From: Hyphomicrobium_A sp035517115
GTDB taxonomy: Bacteria; Pseudomonadota; Alphaproteobacteria; Rhizobiales; Hyphomicrobiaceae
Assembly (NCBI GenBank): GCA_035517115.1
Contig: DATIZL010000024.1
Location: forward strand, 1 to 14,933
Reading direction: 5' to 3'
Length of the DNA stretch: 14,933 nucleotides
This document shows positions 1-6,319 of the stretch, in pieces (within the stretch, counting starts at the first letter, position 1; every line of letters starts with the position of its first letter). Made by a program: the position numbers and the translations under genes. The notes under the pieces are model-generated. The model was not told the DNA's origin and did no database searches. It worked only from the letters and a program-made list of their open reading frames with translations.

Positions 1-460
1 GTCAAAAATGTGAGCGTCGGTGAGGCCAGCTTGGGTCAAAGACGGAACTGATTGTCACCGGCCGCGGCCGTCCGGTATTCACCAGAAACCAGACTTGCTG
101 CTCAAACTTTGGGAGGCCGATAAGAGCGACGTCCGCGATAAGCCCGCGCTCCCGGCGATAACAGCCATCGTCGTCTAAGCCACGACCTCGGGCACGTCGG
201 CGCATCCCAGAGAAGCACCAGTCGCACGACGCGGGTCGTCATCCGTCGTCTTCGCAACTATCGGTTGGTGGCCGAGTTGGACGTGGAGCTCAGCGTCTAT
301 CGACATGGGATCATCCGAAAGCGGCTTCATCGCTGTCGCGGACACGATGCGGACATGAAGGCTTCGGCAAAGTGTGTCCCCAGGCGTGTCCCCAATCATT
401 CCAGTCGGTAGACAGACTTGATATCTCGGGCTCTAGCTTGTTGAATCTGCAGGAGTTATT
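1..460. other. Gene-less stretch downstream of tRNA-Phe
   Basis: No coding region is convincing on either strand. The short open frames here lack ribosome binding sites and resemble no family I know. A direct repeat of GTGTCCCC occurs at 374-381 and 386-393 (12-bp period). Near 30-55 the minus strand carries TTTGACCCAAG flanked by TCCGT, which recalls short intergenic repeats seen in Bradyrhizobium-type genomes; that comparison is from memory. The stretch lies directly 3' of a tRNA gene, a common integration point, but I see no integrase gene and no second copy of the tRNA 3' end. Confidence 0.5.
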
Positions 461-536
461 TGGTGCCCAGGGGCGGAATTGAACCACCGACACCGTGATT
501 TTCAGTCACGTGCTCTACCAACTGAGCTACCTGGGC
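461..536 (-). tRNA. tRNA-Phe (anticodon GAA), CCA encoded
   Basis: The minus strand folds as a complete 76-nt tRNA. The acceptor stem is GCCCAGG paired with CCTGGGC, the D arm begins GCTCAGTTGG, the anticodon loop is CTGAAAA (anticodon GAA), the T loop reads TTCAATT, and the discriminator A plus CCA are encoded. In many alphaproteobacteria tRNA-Phe ends the maf-yacG cluster; here an MFS gene lies between yacG and the tRNA. Confidence 0.97.
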
Positions 537-602
537 GATCAAGATCCTCGGTGCGTCCCTTCAGATCCAGGGCGGACCCGACCCCACCGTCTTGATAGAC
601 GC

Positions 603-630
603 TTTCTAGACAATTCAATCTCTTCGTCAA
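603..630 (-). promoter_or_regulatory. Possible promoter for tRNA-Phe
   Basis: On the minus strand TTGACG (625-630) is followed after 16 nt by TAGAAA (603-608). The -35 is near the consensus TTGACA; the -10 is a weak match. Transcription would begin near 596 and reach the tRNA 5' end after about 60 nt. The assignment rests on spacing and position only. Confidence 0.35.
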
Positions 631-700
631 GTAGGCTCGGCCACGGCCCTGCTTCACTCGAGCGCACGCCCGCGCATCAGGCGCAAGAAGCGGGCATCGC

Positions 701-1915
701 TTAAGGAGCTCCGCGCCGCTGCCGGCCGCCATCGAGAACGCGAAGCCCTAGCAAAGACAACGCGGCAAAGGCAGCACCAGCAAGGAACGTCCCGCTCGGG
801 CCGACGGCGTCCCACAGGCCGCCTGCGATAACGCTCGCCGCCAATAGGGCGAGCCCGGACACCAGATTGAATACGCCATAAGCGGTACCCCGCAGCTCGG
901 CAGGCGCGCTGTCGGCGACAAGCGTCGCCAGAAGACCCTGGGTCAGCCCCATGTGCAGGCCCCAAAGGGCGACGCCGATCGCAACGCCCAAGGTCGTCGT
1001 GGATGAGGCCAGAATCACGTCGGCCCCTATGAGAACGAGCAGGCCGGCAACGAGCAGCGTGCGGCGATCCATTTGATCGGACAGAACCCCGGCCGGATAA
1101 GCGGCGAGCGCGTAGGCCACGTTCATGAGCACGAGAACGCCGGGAATGAGCGCAACTGGCAAGCCGACCGACTGCGCCCGCAGCACCAGAAACGCCTCGC
1201 TGAAGCGGGCCAGCGTGAACACGGCGGCGATCGCCACGACCCACCAATACGGCCTTCCGAGGTTCGCGAGCTCAGCGCGGCTCAGAGGCGATTTGACGCT
1301 GCGCAGCGCGCCAGATCGCTCCGGCTCGTGCACGAAGAACACGATGAGCAAGAAGGACACGAAGGCGGGAATGACCGCGATCCAGAAGACGGTTGTGAAA
1401 TTGTTGGCTGTCGCCAGCATCAAGAGGATCGCGAGCAGCGGCCCCACGAAGGCACCCACGGTGTCAAGCGATTGCCGCAGGCCGAAGCTCGCACCCCGCA
1501 CCTCAGGGGGTGCCAGATCGGCGATGAGCGCATCCCGGGGCGCCCCGCGGATGCCCTTGCCGAGGCGGTCGACGAACCGCGCGCCGATCAGCCACTCCAG
1601 GTTCGGGGCAAGGGGAAAAACCGGCTTCGTAAAGGCCGCGAGCCCATAGCCGAGCGCGGCGAGGTCCTTGCGGCGCCCCAGCCAATCGGAGAGCGCGCCG
1701 GAGAACACCTTCGTGATGGCGGCGGTCGCCTCGGCGATGCCCTCGATGATGCCGACCGCGAGCGTCGAGGTCCCGAGCACGGTCACCATGTAGATCGGCA
1801 GCAGCGCGTGGATCATCTCGGAGGAGATGTCCATGAGCATGGATACGAAGCCGAGCGTCCAGATGCCGGCCGGTACCTGCTCCAGGCGAGAGACGATCGT
1901 CTTGAGCTCAAACAT
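701..1915 (-). CDS. MFS family transporter, 12 membrane segments
   Basis: A 404-residue inner-membrane permease of the usual MFS length, with hydrophobic segments throughout and a charged central loop (about residues 197-220). The family signature between helices 2 and 3 is present as GALSDWLGRRK (73-83), and its degenerate second-half copy is GVLSDQMDRR (276-285). A second strong motif, DRLGKGIRGAPRDALIAD (116-133), is typical of one MFS subgroup with no fixed substrate that I can name. It begins 44 bp downstream of yacG on the same strand, so it may be cotranscribed with maf-yacG. The start ATG at 1915 has only a weak purine stretch (GCGAGAG) ahead of it. The substrate is unknown; drug or metabolite efflux is a guess from family only. 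Confidence 0.88.
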   Translation of the reverse strand: MFELKTIVSRLEQVPAGIWTLGFVSMLMDISSEMIHALLPIYMVTVLGTSTLAVGIIEGIAEATAAITKVFSGALSDWLGRRKDLAALGYGLAAFTKPVFPLAPNLEWLIGARFVDRLGKGIRGAPRDALIADLAPPEVRGASFGLRQSLDTVGAFVGPLLAILLMLATANNFTTVFWIAVIPAFVSFLLIVFFVHEPERSGALRSVKSPLSRAELANLGRPYWWVVAIAAVFTLARFSEAFLVLRAQSVGLPVALIPGVLVLMNVAYALAAYPAGVLSDQMDRRTLLVAGLLVLIGADVILASSTTTLGVAIGVALWGLHMGLTQGLLATLVADSAPAELRGTAYGVFNLVSGLALLAASVIAGGLWDAVGPSGTFLAGAAFAALSLLGLRVLDGGRQRRGAP

Positions 1916-1959
1916 CTCTCGCTACCGGTGCTTGCACGAGGTTCGAATTACCCGAGGCG

Positions 1960-2172
1960 TTAGTCCTCGTCCGACTCGTCCCGCTTTGCGGCTCCCTCGC
2001 CGGGCGCCTGCTCGGCGCCAGGGATCGCATAGACCCCGCGCAGCCACCGCGACAGGTCGATGTCGCGACAGCGCGCCGAGCAGAACGGCCGGTAGGCCGC
2101 CGCCGTGGGCTCCTTGCAGATGGGACAGCGCCCGCCCGCTTTGGCCCCTGCTTGCTGTCGCTCCTTGTTCAC
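1960..2172 (-). CDS. yacG: DNA gyrase inhibitor YacG (zinc-binding)
   Basis: A small zinc protein of about 70 residues. The family pattern is clear: CPIC near residue 16, FCSARC about 15 residues later, then the D-L-x-x-W stretch (DIDLSRWLRG). These four cysteines bind Zn2+. E. coli YacG binds the GyrB C-terminal region and blocks DNA binding by gyrase; that role is family knowledge. The C-terminal tail is acidic (ends DESDED). Two GTG codons could start it, at 2181 and 2172. I chose 2172 because AAGGTG lies six nt ahead of it, whereas the 2181 codon has no good ribosome binding site. It begins 17 bp past the maf stop, on the same strand, as is usual in alphaproteobacteria. Confidence 0.9.
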   Translation of the reverse strand: MNKERQQAGAKAGGRCPICKEPTAAAYRPFCSARCRDIDLSRWLRGVYAIPGAEQAPGEGAAKRDESDED

Positions 2173-2189
2173 CCTGCTCACCTTGAGAT

Positions 2190-2933
2190 CTAAGTCGGGT
2201 CGAGCTCGGCCGCCCGCACCCAGGCGAAGTGGATGGGAAAGCCCTCGCCCACCAGCATTGACACCACTTCCGTCAGCGGCAGCCCGACGACGCTCGTGTA
2301 GGAGCCCGTGAGCTTCTGCACGAAGCAGCCGGCGAGCCCCTGGATGGCGTAGCCGCCTGCCTTGCCGCGCCACTCTCTCGAGGCGATATAGGCCTCGATC
2401 TCCTCGCGCGACAGGTGCTTGAAGCGCACACGCGTGTCGACCAGCTTGTGGCGCACGCGATCATCCGGCGTGATGAGACAGACGCTCGTCAATACGCGGT
2501 GCGCGCGTCCCGACAGGAGCTGGAGGCAGTTGGCCGCCTCCTCGATGTTGGACGGCTTCATGATGATGCGGCGCCCCAGCGCCACGGCCGTATCGGCGGC
2601 GAGCACGTAGGCCCCGGCAATGTCCTTGTCGTTGGCGATCTGGTCGCGCGCCGTCTCCGCCTTGGCGCGCGCAAGCCGGGCGACGTAGGCACGCGGCATC
2701 TCACCCCGCCGTGCGGACTCATCGATGGTGGCGGGCCGCAGCGCGTCGGCCTCCACGCCCACCTGAGCGAGAAGCCGCACGCGGCGGGGGCTCGCGCTTG
2801 CCAGCACGAGCGTCGGCCGCGCGGCACCTTCAGCCTCGCTCGCCTTGGCCCTGGCGAGCTCGCGGCGCAGCGTCTCCCGGCGCGGCTGATCGGTACGACC
2901 GAGCGCAGTGAAAAAGGCGGCTTTGGCAGTCAT
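2190..2933 (-). CDS. maf: Maf family nucleotide pyrophosphatase, N-terminally extended
   Basis: Maf proteins hydrolyse non-canonical or bulk (d)NTPs to monophosphates. The defining motifs are in order: LVLASASPRR (42-51), the E-x-P-x-x-Y-x-x-x-L-A stretch with KAETA, VLAADTAV, KP followed by LLSGRAHRVLTSV, and GSYTSVVGLPL near the C terminus. The protein is 247 residues, against about 200 for the family, because some 40 charged residues precede the first conserved strand. There is no ATG, GTG or TTG between residue 1 and that strand, so the extension cannot be removed by choosing a later standard start. No good ribosome binding site precedes the ATG at 2933. It is followed closely by yacG. 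In relatives infA lies just upstream; here it is replaced by a divergent regulator gene. Confidence 0.93.
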   Translation of the reverse strand: MTAKAAFFTALGRTDQPRRETLRRELARAKASEAEGAARPTLVLASASPRRVRLLAQVGVEADALRPATIDESARRGEMPRAYVARLARAKAETARDQIANDKDIAGAYVLAADTAVALGRRIIMKPSNIEEAANCLQLLSGRAHRVLTSVCLITPDDRVRHKLVDTRVRFKHLSREEIEAYIASREWRGKAGGYAIQGLAGCFVQKLTGSYTSVVGLPLTEVVSMLVGEGFPIHFAWVRAAELDPT

Positions 2934-3067
2934 CGAGTGCTTACCCGCAAGGTGGGACTATTCGGAGCGTACGACTTGCGCATGAAACGCATCCGTCCGG
3001 CCACGATGGGGTCGTGGAGCGGCGAGGATGTGACGCGAGGCCGCCGGGCCAGGGATTTCCGGCGCTT

Positions 3068-3083
3068 ATTGGCGGTAACCAAT
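3068..3083. promoter_or_regulatory. Inverted repeat between maf and the Crp-type gene
   Basis: ATTGG, six bases, then CCAAT form a perfect 5+5 dyad, flanked by GGCG (3061-3064) and CGCC (3084-3087), which extend the symmetry with a 3-nt bulge. It sits 113 bp before the regulator ATG and 135 bp from the maf start, in a 262-bp divergent intergenic region. It could be an operator, possibly for autoregulation. It matches neither the E. coli CRP site (TGTGA-N6-TCACA) nor the FNR site (TTGAT-N4-ATCAA). Confidence 0.3.
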
Positions 3084-3135
3084 CGCCTGAGACAATGCAA
3101 AGGGCTGCCGGTAATTGCAAGGGGCCAATCCACCG

Positions 3136-3165
3136 TTGCCATGGCACCCGGTTTTGCGGCTAAAT
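3136..3165 (+). promoter_or_regulatory. Possible promoter for the Crp-type regulator
   Basis: TTGCCA (3136-3141), an 18-bp spacer and CTAAAT (3160-3165) resemble the alphaproteobacterial TTGAC / CTATAT pattern. Transcription would begin near 3172, leaving a leader of about 24 nt before the ATG at 3196. The assignment is by pattern only. Confidence 0.3.
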
Positions 3166-3195
3166 CGGCGGCCGTCGAGCTGTCGGGGTCAAACC

Positions 3196-3894
3196 ATGCT
3201 AGCCAAGAACGCCATAGTCGAGCTGCTCGGTCGCACCCCGCTGTTCGGTTCTTTAGACGAGTCCGACCGCCGGGCGGTTGCGGATGAGATGCGCGAGGTG
3301 ACCTTCGATCAGAGCCAGGTCATCTTTGCGCGCGGGGACACGGGCCGCGAGATCTATCTCGTCGTCAAGGGGCGGGTGCGCCTGTCGGTGTTGACCGGCG
3401 AGGGCCGCGAGCTGTCGTTCGCGCATGCAGAGCCGGGCCAGATCTTCGGCGAGATCGCCATGCTCGACGGAGGCCCGCGCAGCGCAGATGCCACCGCCGT
3501 CAACAAAGTGACGGCGCTCAGCCTCTCCAAGCCGGCCTTCAAGCGCCTGATGGATACCCACCCGCTCATCGGAGAAGCGGCCGTCCGTTTCTTGTGCTCG
3601 CGCGTGCGCGAGGCCGACCAGCAGCTCGAGGCGATCGCGCTCTACCCCATCGAAGGCCGCCTTGCGCGCTTTTTCCTCGCCGCTGCCCGGCAAAAGGCGC
3701 CGGGCGCGGACGAGGGCCGGGTCGAGATCGAGCTGCCGATGTCGCAGAGCGAGCTTGCCCTCCTCATCGGAGCAAGCCGGCCCAAGGTCAACACGGCGCT
3801 CTCGCTGTTGGAGTCGAGCGGGGCGCTCGAGCGCAACGAGGGGCGGATCATCTGCGATATCGAGGAATTGCAGGCGATTGCCGGCGCCGAATGA
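3196..3894 (+). CDS. Crp/Fnr family transcriptional regulator
   Basis: A 232-residue cytoplasmic DNA-binding regulator. The cyclic-nucleotide-binding jelly roll covers roughly residues 12-125, a long dimerisation helix about 126-150, and a winged helix from about 153. The phosphate-binding cassette reads FGEIAMLDGGPRSADATA, keeping the Glu (E86) and the Arg-Ser (R95, S96) that hold the cyclic phosphate in E. coli CRP, so cNMP binding is plausible. The helix-turn-helix runs MSQSELALLIGASRPKVNTA (182-201). Only two cysteines (134, 220) are present and no N-terminal cysteine cluster, which argues against an FNR-type iron-sulphur sensor. The ATG at 3196 has GGGG upstream with good spacing; the longer frame back to 3115 reads through the likely promoter. 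An adenylate cyclase gene follows 65 bp later on the same strand, which suggests a ligand source. Confidence 0.9.
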   Translation: MLAKNAIVELLGRTPLFGSLDESDRRAVADEMREVTFDQSQVIFARGDTGREIYLVVKGRVRLSVLTGEGRELSFAHAEPGQIFGEIAMLDGGPRSADATAVNKVTALSLSKPAFKRLMDTHPLIGEAAVRFLCSRVREADQQLEAIALYPIEGRLARFFLAAARQKAPGADEGRVEIELPMSQSELALLIGASRPKVNTALSLLESSGALERNEGRIICDIEELQAIAGAE

Positions 3895-3947
3895 GCTGGC
3901 CAACTCCGCCGCCCGGCCGCGCATCTTAAGCTGCCGCAGCCTTCCTG

Positions 3948-3953
3948 CTATAT
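3948..3953 (+). promoter_or_regulatory. CTATAT -10-like element just before the cyclase start
   Basis: CTATAT is a perfect match to the alphaproteobacterial -10 hexamer. It ends six nt before the cyclase ATG at 3960, so a transcript from it would start at or next to the initiation codon (leaderless). The -35 region is poor (TTAAGC at 3926-3931), which makes the call weak. Confidence 0.25.
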
Positions 3954-3959
3954 GGACTG

Positions 3960-5336
3960 ATGCGCGCCGTCCGCGAAATGCCGTTTCTGTCGCTCCTATA
4001 CACGCTGAGCTCCAAGGCAGCCGGAGCTTGGCATCGCTTCCTCGCGTCCCCGTTCGCTCAACGGACGGGGGAGATTCTGAAGCGCATCGCAGAGGCTGGT
4101 ACCGAAAGCTATCCGCCCGACACGCGGCGCCGGCTCAAGATACTCAATCTGATCTCCTATCTGATCGCGATCACGACGTTCCTCTACGCGATTCAGCAGT
4201 CGGTCCTGGACTTCGATACCTACGCGCCGATGATCGCCATCAACCTGGCGCTTGTGGGAACGGCGCTGCTCGTGCCGCTCGCACACCGCATCAACGAACT
4301 CGCCGGCGGCATGCTGCTCATCTGCGCCGAGTATGCGGCGCTCTTCGGCTTCGCCGCCTTCTTCAGTCGCGAGGGCGGCGCGCAGCTCCAATACATCATC
4401 GCGGCGGCAGCGTTGTTCGTGATCTTCGATTTGAAGCGCATACGCCTAATCTTGGCGCTCGTGCTCCTCGCCCTCGTGCTGCACCTTTACGCGTGGTTCT
4501 GGTTCCCGACCAAAGGTCCGCTCTCCCCCGAGGAGCAGGCGGCCGCCGATTCCCTTTACACACAGGGGGCGATCACCACCGTGATACTCATCGCTGCATC
4601 GGTATACTACGCGTTCAGTCTCGCCGAGCGCGCCAAGGCCGAGACGGATGCCGTTTTGCGCAACGTGCTTCCCGATGCCATCGTGGAGCGCCTGAAGGCC
4701 AATCCCGGCATCGCAATCGCCGACAGCATCGAGCAGGCCTCCGTGATGTTCGCGGACATCTCGGGCTTCGTCGCCCTGACGCTGCGCCTCGGGGCCGACA
4801 AGACCGTCGAGCTTCTGAGCCGCATCGTCTCCGAGTTCGATGCGCTCGCGGTGCGTCACGGCGTGGAGAAGATCAAGACGATCGGCGACGCCTACATGGT
4901 CGTGGCGGGGCTTCCCGATCCGGCACCCGACCACACCGCCCGGCTCGCGCGCATGGCGCTCGACATGCTCGACTACATCGCGCAGCTGCGCAACGACACC
5001 GGGCTTCCCCTGAGCATCCGTGTGGGGCTTGCTTCAGGGAAAGTCACCGCCGGCGTGATCGGCACGAAGAAGTTTAGCTACGACGTGTGGGGTGAGCCCG
5101 TAAACCTCGCAAGCCGCCTCGAGGGACAGGCCGCGCCCGGACGCGTCCTCGTTTGCCCGACATGCCACTCTAGACTGAGCGAGTCGTTCGAGTTCGAGTC
5201 GCGTGGCCCCATCGACATCAAGGGCATCGGCTCGCAAGAGACGTGGTATCTCCTGCGCGAGCGGGCGCCTTCTGCTCAACCGAGGACAGACGCCGTCATA
5301 CAGTCGGACCGCCCTCGAACCCGAACCGCCTCGTGA
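3960..5336 (+). CDS. Membrane-anchored class III adenylate cyclase
   Basis: A 458-residue protein with an N-terminal cytoplasmic stretch, about six hydrophobic segments between residues 60 and 220, a short linker (VLRNVLPDAIVERL, 232-245) of the cyclase-transducing type, and a C-terminal class III cyclase domain (about 258-430). Catalytic positions are intact: metal ligands D266 (FADISGF) and D310 (KTIGDAY), adenine-specifying K306 and D375 (YDVWGEP), and N382 and R386 (VNLASR) for the transition state. Lys plus Asp at the specificity positions indicates ATP rather than GTP. It would make cAMP on the inner face of the membrane; the membrane part may sense a signal, but which is unknown. The gene lies 65 bp after a Crp-type regulator. 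Its 3' end overlaps the convergent phosphatase gene by 41 bp. The ribosome binding site at 3960 is weak (GGA at -7); M7 at 3978 is an alternative start. Confidence 0.93.
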   Translation: MRAVREMPFLSLLYTLSSKAAGAWHRFLASPFAQRTGEILKRIAEAGTESYPPDTRRRLKILNLISYLIAITTFLYAIQQSVLDFDTYAPMIAINLALVGTALLVPLAHRINELAGGMLLICAEYAALFGFAAFFSREGGAQLQYIIAAAALFVIFDLKRIRLILALVLLALVLHLYAWFWFPTKGPLSPEEQAAADSLYTQGAITTVILIAASVYYAFSLAERAKAETDAVLRNVLPDAIVERLKANPGIAIADSIEQASVMFADISGFVALTLRLGADKTVELLSRIVSEFDALAVRHGVEKIKTIGDAYMVVAGLPDPAPDHTARLARMALDMLDYIAQLRNDTGLPLSIRVGLASGKVTAGVIGTKKFSYDVWGEPVNLASRLEGQAAPGRVLVCPTCHSRLSESFEFESRGPIDIKGIGSQETWYLLRERAPSAQPRTDAVIQSDRPRTRTAS

Positions 5337-5817
5337 TCCTCGCAAACAGCTGATCGCGCACCCCGCGGTAGTAGGCGATCACCTGCTCCCGGCTTGCATG
5401 CCCGATCATCATGGTGGCATCGAGCGTCGCCCAGTACTCGACGTCGACTGCCATCGTGCGCGTGAACTCCAGCGCCTGATGATGCGCCTCCGGCGACAGC
5501 GTCACGATCAGATCGAACGAGGTATCGTGCAGATCGCGCAAGGTCTGCGGCCTGTGCCGCGACACGTCGATCCCGATCTCATCCATGACGGCCGTGACGA
5601 AAGGGTCGGGCGCGCCGGCCCTGACGCCCGCAGAGTGCACGTAGCAGCGGTTGCCGGCCAGATGCCGCAGCATGGCGGCGCCCATCACCGAACGCACCGT
5701 GTTCATGGTGCAAGCAAACAGCACCGCGCCGGGAAGGTTTCGCCGCTCCCGCTCGTCCTTTCCCCCGGGCGGGGCCTCGACGTCCGTTCCGCTGCGGGCC
5801 GCCCCATCCCGAGACAT
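5296..5817 (-). CDS. Low-molecular-weight phosphatase / arsenate-reductase-like protein
   Basis: A 173-residue member of the low-molecular-weight protein tyrosine phosphatase fold. The P-loop CX5R(S) is CTMNTVRS (36-43), with C36 as nucleophile and R42 binding phosphate; the Asn and the following Val-Arg-Ser resemble ArsC-type loops as much as tyrosine phosphatases. Also visible are YVHSAGVRAG, the IGIDVSRHRPQT stretch, DLIVTLSPEA and, near residue 132, LDAT where the family usually has Asp-Pro as general acid. A poorly conserved N-terminal tail of about 30 residues precedes the first strand. The gene starts 4 bp after the UPF0262 stop, with GGAAGGG eight nt before the ATG, so it is in the same operon. 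Its 3' end overlaps the cyclase gene. The substrate is not known in this subfamily; the conserved location near infA, hisD and maf argues against a dedicated arsenic role. Confidence 0.85.
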   Translation of the reverse strand: MSRDGAARSGTDVEAPPGGKDERERRNLPGAVLFACTMNTVRSVMGAAMLRHLAGNRCYVHSAGVRAGAPDPFVTAVMDEIGIDVSRHRPQTLRDLHDTSFDLIVTLSPEAHHQALEFTRTMAVDVEYWATLDATMMIGHASREQVIAYYRGVRDQLFARITRRFGFEGGPTV

Positions 5818-5821
5818 GGCG

Positions 5822-6319
5822 CTAGCCCTTCCAGTGCAGCGCGCAAATCAGGGTGAAGAGCCGCCGCGCGGTATCAAGGTCAATCGCGATCTTGCCGGTG
5901 AGGCGCTCCTGCAGGATGCGGCTTCCCTCGTCGTGCAGGCCCCGCCGCCCCATGTCGATCGCCTGGATGCGCGAGGGAGGAGCGGTGCGGATGGCCTCGT
6001 AGTAGCTTTCGCAGATGAGGAAGTAGTCCCGCATGATGCGCTTCAACGGTGTGAGCGAGAGCATGTGGGTGACGATATTCGTGCCCGCCTCGTCGCCGAT
6101 ACCGAAGACGAGCCGGTCCTCGACGATCCCCAGGTTCAGGGTGTAGGGCCCGTCGTTACGGCCTGCGAGCGCAAAGCGGTTGTCCTCGAGGATGTCGAAG
6201 ATGGCCACCTCGCGCTCGTGCTCGATGTTGGGGTTCGAGGTCGCGGTCGACTTCTCGTCGAGCGTGATCGCGACGAGCCGCGATGTGCTCCCTTTGTCCG
6301 GCGTCGGCGCCTCCGTCAT
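5822..6319 (-). CDS. UPF0262 family protein
   Basis: A 165-residue cytoplasmic protein with no membrane segment. It matches the UPF0262 family along its length by eye: NIEHEREVAIFDILEDNRF (31-49), LVFGIG, HMLSLTPLKRIMRDYF, CESYYEAIRTA, AIDMGRRGLHDEGS and the terminal DTARRLFTLICALHWKG. The function of the family is not known; it is confined largely to alphaproteobacteria and lies between hisD and the phosphatase gene. The start ATG overlaps the hisD stop by four bases (ATGA), with AGGG six nt upstream, so translation is probably coupled to hisD. Confidence 0.92.
   Translation of the reverse strand: MTEAPTPDKGSTSRLVAITLDEKSTATSNPNIEHEREVAIFDILEDNRFALAGRNDGPYTLNLGIVEDRLVFGIGDEAGTNIVTHMLSLTPLKRIMRDYFLICESYYEAIRTAPPSRIQAIDMGRRGLHDEGSRILQERLTGKIAIDLDTARRLFTLICALHWKG

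Noticed and set aside
461..536. Attachment-site duplication of a tRNA 3' end
   Set aside because: I looked for second copies of the tRNA-Phe end in 1-460 and of the tRNA-Thr end in 13120-14933 and found none.
1073..1963. Long plus-strand open frame of 296 codons
   Set aside because: It is antisense to the MFS gene, rich in Arg, His and Gly, with no ribosome binding site or family motif.
2934..3195. A hidden infA gene between maf and the regulator
   Set aside because: I read both strands for the short InfA protein and found none; the minus-strand frames here do not resemble it.
3662..5077. Plus-strand open frame of 471 codons
   Set aside because: It is an alternative frame crossing both the regulator and the cyclase genes; it is extremely Arg-rich and its two hosts have clear motifs.
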